The notes under the pieces were generated by a model. The model saw only the letters and a program-made list of their open reading frames with translations, searched no databases and was not told where the DNA came from. The position numbers and the translations under genes are program-made. Shown here in pieces: positions 41,533 to 50,835 of a stretch of 64,000 nucleotides of DNA. Source of the DNA: Candidatus Eremiobacterota bacterium (lineage in GTDB: Bacteria; Vulcanimicrobiota; CADAWZ01; Ess09-12); the NCBI GenBank assembly GCA_031082125.1, contig JAVHLM010000019.1:62001-126000 (forward strand). Reading direction: 5' to 3'. Numbering within the stretch: position 1 is the first letter of the stretch; each line of letters opens with the position of its first letter.

Positions 41533-43622
41533 GACACGATGCCCTCCAGCCTGTGGGAATCATAATGGCGGCCGCCGCGATGCTGTCGCTTGCGAAGACG
41601 CCGACGGATTATGTGGTGCTCTCATTCCTCGCGCTCCTCTGCCTTGCATCGCTCGTGATTCCGCTGAAGCTTTCCTTCTCAATGAGGGCCTTTTTCATCG
41701 GGGGGCTCCTTGGCTTTATTCCCGTCCTTGCCTATTATTTCTTCACGCGCTTCACGCCTGAGACTTTCATCTTCGTGAGGCTTTTCAACCTTACGGGGCT
41801 CTACCTCTCTCTTCTTATCGTGATTTTCGCGTTCAGAAAATCTGAGCCCCGGGACAGCTCCATGCTCCTCCTTCTCATCCTGCTCCTGCTTGTAGTCTCG
41901 GGCTACCAGGCGAGCCCCCTTTACAAGTTCGCCATTGTGGCCCTCACGCCGCTTATCGCATACTACTGCATCGAGAAGGAGCACCTTCTGGCCGCTCCCC
42001 TGGTAAAGAGGGGGACGCGCTACTGGGCGGTCCTCGCCGCGATCAGCGTGGTAATCCTTGCAATTGCATGGGGAACAGCCAGGTTCTTCCTCTGGTCGGA
42101 GAGCAAGGTGAACTCGCTGGTCTTTCTCACAATGCCTTCCCTTTCATTTTCGCCGGCCTTCGCCGACAAGACCCACCTCTCGGCAGTGACAAACCTGAAA
42201 GGCTCACACCGCGTCGTGATCAGGGTCTTCTCCTCGACTCCCCCCACCTATCTGGTAGGCAAGGTCTTTCAGAAGTTCGTCAACAACACGTGGGAATCGG
42301 ACCGGAACAGAACTCTCATATATCCACTCGGGGAGCCTGAGGCGCAGCAGATAAGGAGGCATTTCCCCGATAAGGAAGGCTCGGTCTACCATGCGGCCGA
42401 AAAGGGCGACCGGGAAACCCACCTTGCCGCCGTCACTCACTTCATGAGCCTTTACCTCACCTCAACAAGCACCGACACCTTCTTCGCCCCCCGGGGCTCC
42501 CTCTTCGCCCTCATCGAGGGAGAGCCGATCAGCAGGGATGACCCGGGAGTCGTGCACGGCGATATGAAGGCGGCCCGCGGCGAATACCACCTAGCCCTCA
42601 GGCCCACCTTCACCGCCCCGGCCCCCTTGACTGAGAAGGAGGTGGCGCTCTACACGGCCCTCCCGGACACCATTGCGCCGGCCGTCATAGAGTTCAACAA
42701 AGCCCATGTGAACCCTGACGATAAACCCTGGACCATTGCCCAGACCTATATGGACATGTTCCACAATGAATACAGATACGGCGCGGGCCCCCGGTATCCC
42801 GGGGGAAAGAATATTCTTGAGGAGTTTCTTATCGAGAAGCGCGAGGGCCACTGCGAATTCTTCGCCACGGGCCTCACGGTGCTGCTGCGTCTCAACGGCA
42901 TCCCGGCGCGCTATATAAACGGCTTCCTGGGCGAGGAATACAACCGGATGGGCGGGTTCTACCTGATCCGCGAGAAGGACGCCCATGCCTGGGTGGAGGC
43001 CTGGTTTCCCGGCCGGGGGTGGACGACCCTCGACCCCACGCCCCCTTCCAATGTCCAGGGCTCCCCCTTTTCGCCGGTGAAGGACTTTCTCAAGGAGCTC
43101 TGGGAAACCCTGGCCCTGAAATATGACATGATGAGGGCCCGCCTTTCTGTCGGCGATATAAAGGGCTTTTTCAAGGCGCTTTTCCTCCAGGTCCGCGACG
43201 CCCTCATATGGACATTTTCTTCAAAGCGTCGAGCCATCGTGTTCATTGCCGTCATCGCGGCCTTTTACCTCTCCACAAAGGGCCGGAAGGGTTTTCTGAC
43301 AGTCCTCAGGAAAGGGAAAAAACCTCACAGCAGTCAGGTCTCGCCCGAGGCGAAGCTCCTCGAGGAGCTCATCGCCAGGCTTGAGAAATCACTTGCGAAG
43401 AGAAAGATTGTACGGGAAGGCTCCGTGCCGCTGTTGGAGTTTTCTCGCCGCCTTGAGCCGAAAGCGAAGAGCGGGCGCCCCCTCTCCGATGAGGAAAAGG
43501 CCTCGGTGAGGGCATTCCTGTCCGAGTACTGCACCATAAGGTTCGGCAGGGAGCATATAAACCCCGGTGATATCGAAGCCCTCAGCGGGCGCCTCGGGGA
43601 TCTCCTCACCACACTCCGGTAG
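41529..43622 (+). CDS. Transglutaminase-like membrane protein (DUF3488-type N terminus)
   Basis: 697 residues. At least six membrane helices in the first 190 residues precede a transglutaminase-like domain with a Cys-His-Asp triad: C442 in 'EGHCEFFA', H486 in 'DAHAWVEA' and D502 in 'TTLDPTPP'. Another hydrophobic segment (about 575-590) and a DUF4129-like charged C-terminal region follow. The catalytic domain faces outside and may act as a protease or cross-linking enzyme. The GTG start overlaps the DUF58 stop. Confidence 0.92.
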   Translation: MRHDALQPVGIIMAAAAMLSLAKTPTDYVVLSFLALLCLASLVIPLKLSFSMRAFFIGGLLGFIPVLAYYFFTRFTPETFIFVRLFNLTGLYLSLLIVIFAFRKSEPRDSSMLLLLILLLLVVSGYQASPLYKFAIVALTPLIAYYCIEKEHLLAAPLVKRGTRYWAVLAAISVVILAIAWGTARFFLWSESKVNSLVFLTMPSLSFSPAFADKTHLSAVTNLKGSHRVVIRVFSSTPPTYLVGKVFQKFVNNTWESDRNRTLIYPLGEPEAQQIRRHFPDKEGSVYHAAEKGDRETHLAAVTHFMSLYLTSTSTDTFFAPRGSLFALIEGEPISRDDPGVVHGDMKAARGEYHLALRPTFTAPAPLTEKEVALYTALPDTIAPAVIEFNKAHVNPDDKPWTIAQTYMDMFHNEYRYGAGPRYPGGKNILEEFLIEKREGHCEFFATGLTVLLRLNGIPARYINGFLGEEYNRMGGFYLIREKDAHAWVEAWFPGRGWTTLDPTPPSNVQGSPFSPVKDFLKELWETLALKYDMMRARLSVGDIKGFFKALFLQVRDALIWTFSSKRRAIVFIAVIAAFYLSTKGRKGFLTVLRKGKKPHSSQVSPEAKLLEELIARLEKSLAKRKIVREGSVPLLEFSRRLEPKAKSGRPLSDEEKASVRAFLSEYCTIRFGREHINPGDIEALSGRLGDLLTTLR

Positions 43623-43650
43623 CACCTCCGCACGAGCTTTACACGAACGC

Positions 43651-43709
43651 GGGGACAGTATCTTTTTCATTCAGAAACGCTTTCCGTCAGGGAAAAAGAG
43701 CCTGTCCCC
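43651..43709. repeat. REP-like long hairpin element
   Basis: GGGGACAG (43651-43658) pairs with CTGTCCCC (43702-43709), and TCTTTTTC with GAAAAAGA just inside. Elements with GGGGACAG/CTGTCCCC ends are widespread and often linked to REP-associated tyrosine transposases; none is encoded here. It may also terminate the upstream operon. Confidence 0.7.
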
Positions 43710-43788
43710 GTCACTTTAGGATAATATAGGAGTCTTTCCCTGTCCTCCCGAATATCTCATTGGAAAACGTCGCAAAGGAGCCCGCATC

Positions 43789-45849
43789 ATGAAAAACAAG
43801 CGTCTTGCCAGTCATCCAATTCTACCCGTGCCTCAGCGCAAGAGCGTGCAGTTCACCTTCAACGGGAAAAAATACAAAGCCCTCGAAGGAGAGGTCATCT
43901 CCTCTGCCCTCTTTGCCCACGGCATCAAGATATTCGGCCATCACCCCAGGGACGGGAGCCCCCAGGGCATCTTCTGCGCGAACGGGCAGTGCGCACAGTG
44001 CACCGTCATTGCCGACGGTCTCCCCGTCAAGGCCTGCATGGCGGCCGTGAGGGAGGGAATGGTCATCACTCCCTGCGACGGGCTGCCGGCGCTCCCTGAA
44101 GAGACTGGCGAGGCTCCAATCTGCCATTCCATCCCCCTCATAAAGTGCGAGGTCCTCGTCATCGGCGCCGGACCCTCGGGCCTCACGGCGGCCATAGAAC
44201 TGGGGCGCCTTGGGAAGGACGTGATAATAGCTGATGACAAGGCCTCGCCGGGAGGCAAGCTGGTGCTCCAGACCCACACCTTTTTCGGCTCCATCTCCGA
44301 CTGTTACGCCGGCACAAGGGGCATCGACATCGCCACGAAGCTCGCCGAAGAGCTCCGTGGCTTCCCTTCCGTCAAGCTCTGGCTCAACTCGACGGCCATA
44401 GGCGTCTTCAAGGACAGGAAGGTGGGAATCCTGAGCGGCGACCGTTATGTCCTCGTTGAGCCCCAGAAGCTTCTCATCGCCGCAGGTGCCCGGGAAAAGG
44501 CCCTCTCCTTTCCCGGGTGGGATCTCCCCGGCGTTTACGGCGCCGGGGCTTTCCAGACACTGCTGAACAGAGATCTCGTCAAGGCCTCGGAGCGCCTCTT
44601 CATCATCGGGGGGGGCAACGTGGGAATCATTGCGGGGTACCATGCCCTCCAGGCAGGCATCAAGGTCATCGGCCTCGTGGAAGCCATGCCGCAGGTGGGA
44701 GGCTACCTGGTTCATGCCAACAAGCTCCAGCGCTTCGGCGTCCCTCTTTACGTGTCTCATACCGTCGTGGAATGCCTCGGCGGTGAGAAGGGTGTAGAGG
44801 AGATCACTATCTGCGAGATTGACCCGGCCTTCCGCCACAAGGAGGGCACCTTCAAGACCTTCAAGGTGGATACGGTCCTCGTGGCCGTAGGGCTCACCCC
44901 CATCGATGAGCTTTTCCACATGGCCCGCTCATTCGGGATGGATGTCTTCGCCGCCGGTGATGCCGAAGAGATTGCCGAGGCGAGCGCCGCCATGTTCAGC
45001 GGGAAGATAAAAGGTCTTGAGATAGCGGCCGACCTCGGGGAAAAGATCACCATTCCCCGGGAATGGCGCGAAAAGAACGAGGTGCTGAAAAGCAAGCCGG
45101 GGAAAATCATGGCGGCTGCCTTTTCAAGAAACGGCGCCCTCCAGTTCCCCGTCTTTCACTGCGTGCAGGAGATTCCCTGCAATCCCTGCACCGAGGTCTG
45201 CCCCAACAATTCCATCACCATCCCCGGCGGCGACATCATGGGAATCCCCCGCTTCGAAGGGAAATGCAGTGGTTGCCAGCGCTGCATCGCCATATGCCCG
45301 GGCCTCGCCGTCACGACAGTGGACCTTCGCCAGAGCGGCAGGGCCCTCGTCTCGCTGCCCTTCGAGCTTGACCGTTCATGGCTCGAAGAGGGCCAGGAGG
45401 TAGCCCTTGTGGACATCAGGGGAACCTTTGTGACCAGGGCGCCCATTGAAAAGATCGCCGACAGGAAATTCCAGGACCGCACCCTTATTGTCACCGTTCC
45501 TGTGCCCCCCGAGCTTGCAGGACGAATTGCGGGAATCAGGCTCTTTGAGGAAGAAAAGGCCCTGGAGAGCCATGAGGCCTCCCCCGATGACGAGGTTATC
45601 ATATGCCGCTGCGAGCGCATCACTGCCGGGAGGGTCAGGGAAGCCATCAGGGAAGGCCTCCGCGATATGAATGAGCTCAAGACCATGCTCAGGTGCGGCA
45701 TGGGCTCCTGCGGCGGCAAGACATGCTCGCAGCTTATCGAGCGTCTCTTCCGGGGCGAGAAGGTGAAGGAGGGGGAGGTAACCCCTTTCACCAAGCGGCC
45801 TCTTGAGATGGAGGTTACCCTTGAGATTTTCGCCGGCATCACCGAATAA
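43789..45849 (+). CDS. FAD/NAD-binding, iron-sulfur dehydrogenase (sarcosine oxidase alpha / hydroxyproline dehydrogenase-like)
   Basis: 686 residues combining several modules. A 2Fe-2S domain (C63, C68, C71, C83) is followed by a two-dinucleotide-binding flavoprotein domain ('VLVIGAGPSGLTAA' near 123, 'LFIIGGGNVGIIAG' near 280). A ferredoxin-like part ('PCNPCTEVCPNN', 'CSGCQRCIAICPG') and a C-terminal BFD-like cluster ('CRCERITAGRV', 'CGMGSCGGKTC') follow. Such fused proteins partner with a DAO-type subunit to oxidise sarcosine, proline or hydroxyproline; a DAO-type gene is found about 8 kb away (53899). The real substrate is unknown. Confidence 0.85.
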   Translation: MKNKRLASHPILPVPQRKSVQFTFNGKKYKALEGEVISSALFAHGIKIFGHHPRDGSPQGIFCANGQCAQCTVIADGLPVKACMAAVREGMVITPCDGLPALPEETGEAPICHSIPLIKCEVLVIGAGPSGLTAAIELGRLGKDVIIADDKASPGGKLVLQTHTFFGSISDCYAGTRGIDIATKLAEELRGFPSVKLWLNSTAIGVFKDRKVGILSGDRYVLVEPQKLLIAAGAREKALSFPGWDLPGVYGAGAFQTLLNRDLVKASERLFIIGGGNVGIIAGYHALQAGIKVIGLVEAMPQVGGYLVHANKLQRFGVPLYVSHTVVECLGGEKGVEEITICEIDPAFRHKEGTFKTFKVDTVLVAVGLTPIDELFHMARSFGMDVFAAGDAEEIAEASAAMFSGKIKGLEIAADLGEKITIPREWREKNEVLKSKPGKIMAAAFSRNGALQFPVFHCVQEIPCNPCTEVCPNNSITIPGGDIMGIPRFEGKCSGCQRCIAICPGLAVTTVDLRQSGRALVSLPFELDRSWLEEGQEVALVDIRGTFVTRAPIEKIADRKFQDRTLIVTVPVPPELAGRIAGIRLFEEEKALESHEASPDDEVIICRCERITAGRVREAIREGLRDMNELKTMLRCGMGSCGGKTCSQLIERLFRGEKVKEGEVTPFTKRPLEMEVTLEIFAGITE

Positions 45850-45870
45850 CGGGAAGTGAAAGGAGGCTCC

Positions 45871-47625
45871 ATGGAGCCAGCCAATGCCTTTGTCCGCCCC
45901 CTGCTCACAGACCTCTACCAGCTCACCATGGCCTATGCCTACTGGAAAAGCGGCCGCCATGAAGCTCAGGCAGTCTTTGACCTCTTTTTCCGCAAGAACC
46001 CCTTCGGAGGTGAGTTCACCATCTTTGCCGGCCTCGAGGAGGTGCTGCGCCTTGTGGACACTTTCCGCTTCACCGGCGATGACATCGCCTACCTCAAGGA
46101 GGGCGTCCGCCTGAGGGAAAAGCACTTAAGCCATGCCTTCGAGGAGGGCGTGAGCCAGGGATACCTGAGAAAAACCGCTTCAGGTTATGAGCAGAAGCAC
46201 CACGACGAAGAAGGAAGGGAAAGCTGGATTCCCGTCGAGCCGCCCCGCGGCGACGAGATGGTGCCCCCTCTCCTGGCGCGATGCGACAGCGGATTCTTCG
46301 ACTGGCTCGCCTCGATAGACTGCTCGCGCATCAAGATTCACGCCATCCCGGAGGGCACCATGGTGTTCCCGCGGATCCCCCTGGTCCGCGTCGAAGGCCC
46401 CCTGGCCGTTGCCCAGCTCCTTGAGACAACCCTTCTCTCCCTGGTGAACTACCCGAGCCTGGTGGCCACCAAGGCGGCCCGCCTCAGGCTTGCGGCGGGC
46501 TCGGGGAAAACCCTCATGGAGTTCGGCCTCAGGAGGGCCCAGGGCCCTGATGGCGCCATGTCAGCCTCCCGCTACTCTTATATCGGCGGCTTTGACAGCA
46601 CAAGCAATGTCCTGGCGGGTCAGCTTTTCGGCATCCCCACCAGGGGAACTCATGCCCATTCCTTTGTCTCCACCTTCCTCAGCCTTGACGAGGTGACCAC
46701 GAGAACCCTTGCTGCCCCTGACGGCACCGTTCACGACCTCGTGGCCCTGGCCCTCAGGTTCCGTGAGGAGCTGGAATTCACCACCACCAATGAGGGAGAG
46801 CTCGCCGCCTTTCTCACCTATGCCCAGGCCTTCCCGGAGCAGTTCCTGGCCCTGGTGGACACTTACGACACCCTCAAATCCGGCGTCCCCAACTTCATCT
46901 GCGCGGCCCTGGCTCTCATGCACATAGGCTACAAGCCCATGGGGATAAGGCTTGACTCAGGCGATCTCTCCTATTTCTCGAAAAAGACGCGGGATCTCTT
47001 CCGCATGGCAGGCGAGAGATACGGCCTCGATCTCTCACGGCTCACCATCGTGGCAAGCAACGACCTTGACGAATCGACGCTGCTGTCGCTTAACCAGCAG
47101 GGCCACGAAATAGACGTCTTCGGCATCGGGACCCATCTCGTGACCTGTTACGGGCAGCCTGCCCTGGGCGGGGTATACAAGCTCGTCGTGGTGAACGACC
47201 ACCCGAGGATAAAGATATCGCAGGACGTGAGCAAGGTGACAATCCCGGGGAAAAAGAAGGCGTATCGCCTCATAGGCTCCCAGGAGTATCCCCTGCTGGA
47301 TATCATGATGGGTGATGAGGAGGCGCCGCCCGGCGAGGGAAAACAGATTCTCTGCCGCCACCCCTTTGACGAAACAAAACGGGCCTATGTGGTCCCCCAG
47401 AGGGTCCTTCCCCTTCACCGCCTGGTCTGGGACGGGAGGCTCTCTGCTCCCTTTGAATCACTTCAGCAGACAAGGGCTCATACCCTGAAGCAGCTTGCCA
47501 CCACGAGGGAGGACCATATCAGGGCCCTTAATCCAACGCCTTACAAGGTCTCAGTGAGCGACACCCTTTACCGCTACATCCACAAGCTCTGGATGGACGA
47601 GGCCCCTATCCCGGTGATCCACTGA
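45871..47625 (+). CDS. pncB: Nicotinate phosphoribosyltransferase
   Basis: 584 residues, longer than many (about 480-490). 'LLTDLYQLTMAYAYWKSGRH' at the N terminus, 'FGLRRAQGPDGAMSASRYSY', 'GTHAHSF' and 'GIRLDSGDLSYFSKK' are typical. The enzyme makes nicotinate mononucleotide from nicotinic acid for NAD salvage. ATG 45871 has AAAGGAGG upstream; the earlier in-frame GTG would lie on that site. It follows the dehydrogenase by 21 bases and converges with the nicotinamidase-like gene. Confidence 0.95.
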   Translation: MEPANAFVRPLLTDLYQLTMAYAYWKSGRHEAQAVFDLFFRKNPFGGEFTIFAGLEEVLRLVDTFRFTGDDIAYLKEGVRLREKHLSHAFEEGVSQGYLRKTASGYEQKHHDEEGRESWIPVEPPRGDEMVPPLLARCDSGFFDWLASIDCSRIKIHAIPEGTMVFPRIPLVRVEGPLAVAQLLETTLLSLVNYPSLVATKAARLRLAAGSGKTLMEFGLRRAQGPDGAMSASRYSYIGGFDSTSNVLAGQLFGIPTRGTHAHSFVSTFLSLDEVTTRTLAAPDGTVHDLVALALRFREELEFTTTNEGELAAFLTYAQAFPEQFLALVDTYDTLKSGVPNFICAALALMHIGYKPMGIRLDSGDLSYFSKKTRDLFRMAGERYGLDLSRLTIVASNDLDESTLLSLNQQGHEIDVFGIGTHLVTCYGQPALGGVYKLVVVNDHPRIKISQDVSKVTIPGKKKAYRLIGSQEYPLLDIMMGDEEAPPGEGKQILCRHPFDETKRAYVVPQRVLPLHRLVWDGRLSAPFESLQQTRAHTLKQLATTREDHIRALNPTPYKVSVSDTLYRYIHKLWMDEAPIPVIH

Positions 47626-47629
47626 GCCA

Positions 47630-48670
47630 TTACCCGCCCGGGATCCCCGGCCATGAGGCCATGGGCTCCCCTGAACTGACAAGGTGCATCCCTGCTTTAC
47701 GGAAGCGGCTGAAAGCCTTGTCCGCCTCATGGGAGAAGTCCGCGACGCCCGGAACCACTACCGGCGAGGTGCAGTCCTCAAGCAGGTAGACCTTCCCTGC
47801 CAGGGAGGCATCGCGGGCCTCTATCTCACCGAGAAGATCATCGACAGTCCAGGCCACGCAGTGGCTTTTTGCCTCGCCCGCAATTATCACGGCATCGAAG
47901 CCAAGGAGGCGAGTGATGAGCTCTCTGTTTTTTTCCGCGAGAGGCTCACCGCCGGGGCCTTCCCGTATCTCGGGGCTCAATACGGAGTAGTTTTCCGTGA
48001 GGGCATTCCCTCCCTTGAGCTCAAAGGAAGCCTGCGCTGACCGGCAGACTCCATGGAAAAAGAGGGCCTCTTCAAAGGCCGGCACAAGGGCATGGCCTAT
48101 TCCTCCGAGCATGGCATGGTAAGGCCATATCATAAGCTCATATTTTCCCCCCCTGCGGAGGGCCTCAGCATAATGAAGCACATGCTGCTGCAGCTCACCG
48201 TAGTCACCTCCATGGGTAAGAGCGGCCGCATGGGGACTGGCCCGCCATATGCCGTTCCTCAGGTCCTCTGCCGGGATGACCGTCATGGGATCGGGATGGG
48301 CTCCCTCGCTGTTGATGAAAAAGAGGGGATGAAAAATCTGCATGGCCCGGTGAGTATCCATCGTGGGCACAATCTCAGTAATGCTCTGCAGGTTCCGGTA
48401 AATGAACCTGCAGAGCCGTGCCGTATCTTCGACAGCCCCGTTCCCCGAGGGACCCGCCACGTAAAGCTCAAAACCGGGAATGCAGAAGGTGTTCTGCACA
48501 TCGATGGCAAGGAGCGCTATGCGGAAGCGGTCCTCGGAAGAAGGCCCTATGCGGTGTGACCGTGCCCATTCAAGGGCCTCGCGGGCCCTGTCATAATAGG
48601 GCACCCTGAAGATATCGCCCGTTTTTCCGGGATCGAAATGAGAGGGAAGGGGCAGCTCATCGCACTTCAT
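47630..48670 (-). CDS. Isochorismatase-family hydrolase, probable nicotinamidase
   Basis: 346 residues. The fold is recognised from D57 in 'LLAIDVQNTF', the metal/active-site segment 'TMDTHRAMQIFHP', 'WPYHAMLGGIGHALV' and the nucleophile Cys in 'AGEAKSHCVAWTVDDL'. At 346 residues it is larger than typical nicotinamidases (about 200). It faces pncB with four bases between the stops, which supports nicotinamide to nicotinate conversion. ATG 48670 has AGGAG upstream. The substrate is inferred from context. Confidence 0.85.
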   Translation of the reverse strand: MKCDELPLPSHFDPGKTGDIFRVPYYDRAREALEWARSHRIGPSSEDRFRIALLAIDVQNTFCIPGFELYVAGPSGNGAVEDTARLCRFIYRNLQSITEIVPTMDTHRAMQIFHPLFFINSEGAHPDPMTVIPAEDLRNGIWRASPHAAALTHGGDYGELQQHVLHYAEALRRGGKYELMIWPYHAMLGGIGHALVPAFEEALFFHGVCRSAQASFELKGGNALTENYSVLSPEIREGPGGEPLAEKNRELITRLLGFDAVIIAGEAKSHCVAWTVDDLLGEIEARDASLAGKVYLLEDCTSPVVVPGVADFSHEADKAFSRFRKAGMHLVSSGEPMASWPGIPGG

Positions 48671-48830
48671 AGGCATCTCCTTTCGCTGGCTCCTGGCTCC
48701 TGGATTCTTACTCCCCTCTCCCGATTCCTCTCTGCGGGCTCCCTGGTTCCCCGATGCAGGAAAAGTCATGCCACTGTGTAAATAAGCTGAAAGGGACAAT
48801 ATCTCACCATTTTACCTCAAGAGGAGCACT

Positions 48831-49898
48831 ATGGCGGAAAAGCATAAAACCCTCGCAGCCTACGGCATATGGCTTCTGGCCTTTGGTTACTTCATCACTT
48901 ACTGGCCTTACAGCGCCCTCACCAAGGCGCTTTCAGACGGCCTCCTCGCGGGGATGCCCCGCGGGATCTCCTCCTTCGAGCTCCTCCCTCTCACCTCTGT
49001 CGGCGCAGTATCGGGCATGATATTTTTTCTCTCCATCAAGGGGTGGTGGAAATACGCGGGAAGGAAAAAAATTCTCGGCATCAATTGTTTCTGGCCGAGC
49101 AAATATACGTTTTACTCAGGAATCTGCTGCTCCCTTATCATTATGACCACCACGCTTGCCTATACCTTCAGGGGCGTCTCCATCGTCTTCATCATGCTTC
49201 TGATGAGGGGCGGGCTGCTCATTATGGCGCCTCTTGTGGACTTTTTCAGCAAGAGAAAGGTGCGGTGGTTCTCCTGGGCCGGCCTGGTATTGAGCATGCT
49301 CGCGCTCCTTGTGGCTTTTTCCGAAAAGGGCGGCTACTGCATCACCATCGCCTGTGCCCTCAATGTGACAATTTACCTGATAGCCTATTTCATAAGGCTC
49401 CGCTTCATGAGCAAGGTGGCAAAGTGCGATGATGAGAACGCCAACACGAGGTATTTTGTGGAAGAACAGATCGTCTCAAGCCCCCTTATGCTTATCGGCC
49501 TCTGTGTCTTCGCCATGATTAATTACGGACCCAGCATGCACGAGGTCCGCTCGGGCTTTACGGCCATTTTCAGCACCGGCTTTGCTCTCCACACCTTTAT
49601 TCTCGGGCTTCTCTCGTCAGGAACGGGCTTCTTCGGCGGCCTTATCCTGCTTGACAAGAGTGAGAACACTTACTGCGTGCCAGTAAATCGCTCATCGAGC
49701 ATCATGGCGGGGATCTTCGCCTCGTACACCCTCACGTACCTCTTCGGCCAGCGCCCGCCAAGCCTCAGCAATCTTATCGGCGCCGGTCTCATAATTATGG
49801 CCATCGTGTTCCTCACGATCCCGCTTATTTTTAAGAAAAAGGAGCCTCCAGTCGCCTGTGAAGCACCACTCCAGGAAGCTCCCGAAGAAAAGAGGTAA
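48831..49898 (+). CDS. DMT-like membrane transporter
   Basis: 355 residues with about ten hydrophobic segments and a charged C-terminal tail, in the range of drug/metabolite transporter (EamA-like) proteins. There is no signal peptide. AAGAGGAG precedes the ATG. It is divergent from the nicotinamidase gene and six bases upstream of the PstS-like gene. Its substrate is unknown; a role in vitamin uptake next to NAD salvage is only a guess. Confidence 0.7.
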   Translation: MAEKHKTLAAYGIWLLAFGYFITYWPYSALTKALSDGLLAGMPRGISSFELLPLTSVGAVSGMIFFLSIKGWWKYAGRKKILGINCFWPSKYTFYSGICCSLIIMTTTLAYTFRGVSIVFIMLLMRGGLLIMAPLVDFFSKRKVRWFSWAGLVLSMLALLVAFSEKGGYCITIACALNVTIYLIAYFIRLRFMSKVAKCDDENANTRYFVEEQIVSSPLMLIGLCVFAMINYGPSMHEVRSGFTAIFSTGFALHTFILGLLSSGTGFFGGLILLDKSENTYCVPVNRSSSIMAGIFASYTLTYLFGQRPPSLSNLIGAGLIIMAIVFLTIPLIFKKKEPPVACEAPLQEAPEEKR

Positions 49899-49904
49899 TA
49901 TGCC

Positions 49905-50816
49905 GTGAGGTATCTATCAGTGATTCTTCTCGTGCTCCTCATAATCAGTCTTTCCGCGGGCTGCACGAGACAGCCCGCCGCGGTGGACTCGAGTCCCATA
50001 AAAATCGACGGCTCCACGATGCTCTATGAGCTCTCAATGAAATGGGCCGAGACCTTCATGAAGGAGAATCCCACCATCACCATTGAAGTGCTGAAAAGCG
50101 GCACCAAGGCGGGCATAGATTCCTTTCTGGCAGGGACCTGCGATATCGTCGAGACCTCCCGGAGGCTCACCACCCAGGAGATTTTCGAGGCTCGCAGAAA
50201 AGGGGTGCAGGTCGAAGAATCCTATGCAGGCTTTGCCATATACACGGTGGCGGTGAACCCCGGGAACCCCGTCTCCCAGCTCGATGACGGGCAGGTGAGG
50301 CAGATATTCCTCGGCAAGACGGCTAACTGGAAGGAAGTGGGCGGCAACGACATGCCCATCACGGTGCTCTATCATTCATTCGGCAAGGACCAGTACGATT
50401 TCTTCCTGGAGAATTTTCTGGACATAAGCAAAAATATTGATCTCAACAACCTTCCCTCCCACATCGAGATACTGGACAAGCCTGCCGAGACCATGGAGAG
50501 GCTCCGCCATGACCCCGGGGCCATTGGCTATTATTATCTCTACAAGGATCCGAAAGGCACCAAGGCCATTGCCATCGCGAAAAAAGGGAGCACCATCTAC
50601 AGGAAGCCCACGCTCGAGGAAGCCATAGACGGCTCCTATCCCATCCTGAGGCCCTATTTCCTCTACAAGAACAGGAGCTCGAAGAAGCCCCTCAAGAAGT
50701 TCATCGATTTCATTTACAGCGACAAAGGGCTTGAGATCACCAAGAGCATGAATTTCGTGCCGGTGCCCACACGAAACGGCGACGTGGACAGGACGGTCCT
50801 CTTCGAATACAACTAG
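49905..50816 (+). CDS. PstS-like substrate-binding lipoprotein
   Basis: 303 residues with a lipoprotein signal ('LLIISLSAGC'). 'IKIDGSTMLYELSMKWAETF' and the phosphate-binding-type region 'VSQLDDGQVRQIFLGKTANWKEVGG' match PstS family proteins, which bind phosphate outside the membrane for ABC uptake. Start is GTG 49905, six bases after the transporter stop. No pstCAB genes follow, so it may serve another uptake system or a sensor role. Confidence 0.88.
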   Translation: MRYLSVILLVLLIISLSAGCTRQPAAVDSSPIKIDGSTMLYELSMKWAETFMKENPTITIEVLKSGTKAGIDSFLAGTCDIVETSRRLTTQEIFEARRKGVQVEESYAGFAIYTVAVNPGNPVSQLDDGQVRQIFLGKTANWKEVGGNDMPITVLYHSFGKDQYDFFLENFLDISKNIDLNNLPSHIEILDKPAETMERLRHDPGAIGYYYLYKDPKGTKAIAIAKKGSTIYRKPTLEEAIDGSYPILRPYFLYKNRSSKKPLKKFIDFIYSDKGLEITKSMNFVPVPTRNGDVDRTVLFEYN

Positions 50817-50835
50817 GAAATCGGTGACGGGGGAG

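Noticed and set aside
48371-48390. Possible further copy of the double-hairpin repeat
   Set aside because: Only a short CAGTAATGCTCTG match lies within a coding region, without the paired arms.
48671-48799. N-terminal extension of the nicotinamidase-like gene
   Set aside because: The ATG at 48670 has AGGAG upstream; the longer part is low complexity and includes the short tandem GGCTCCT.
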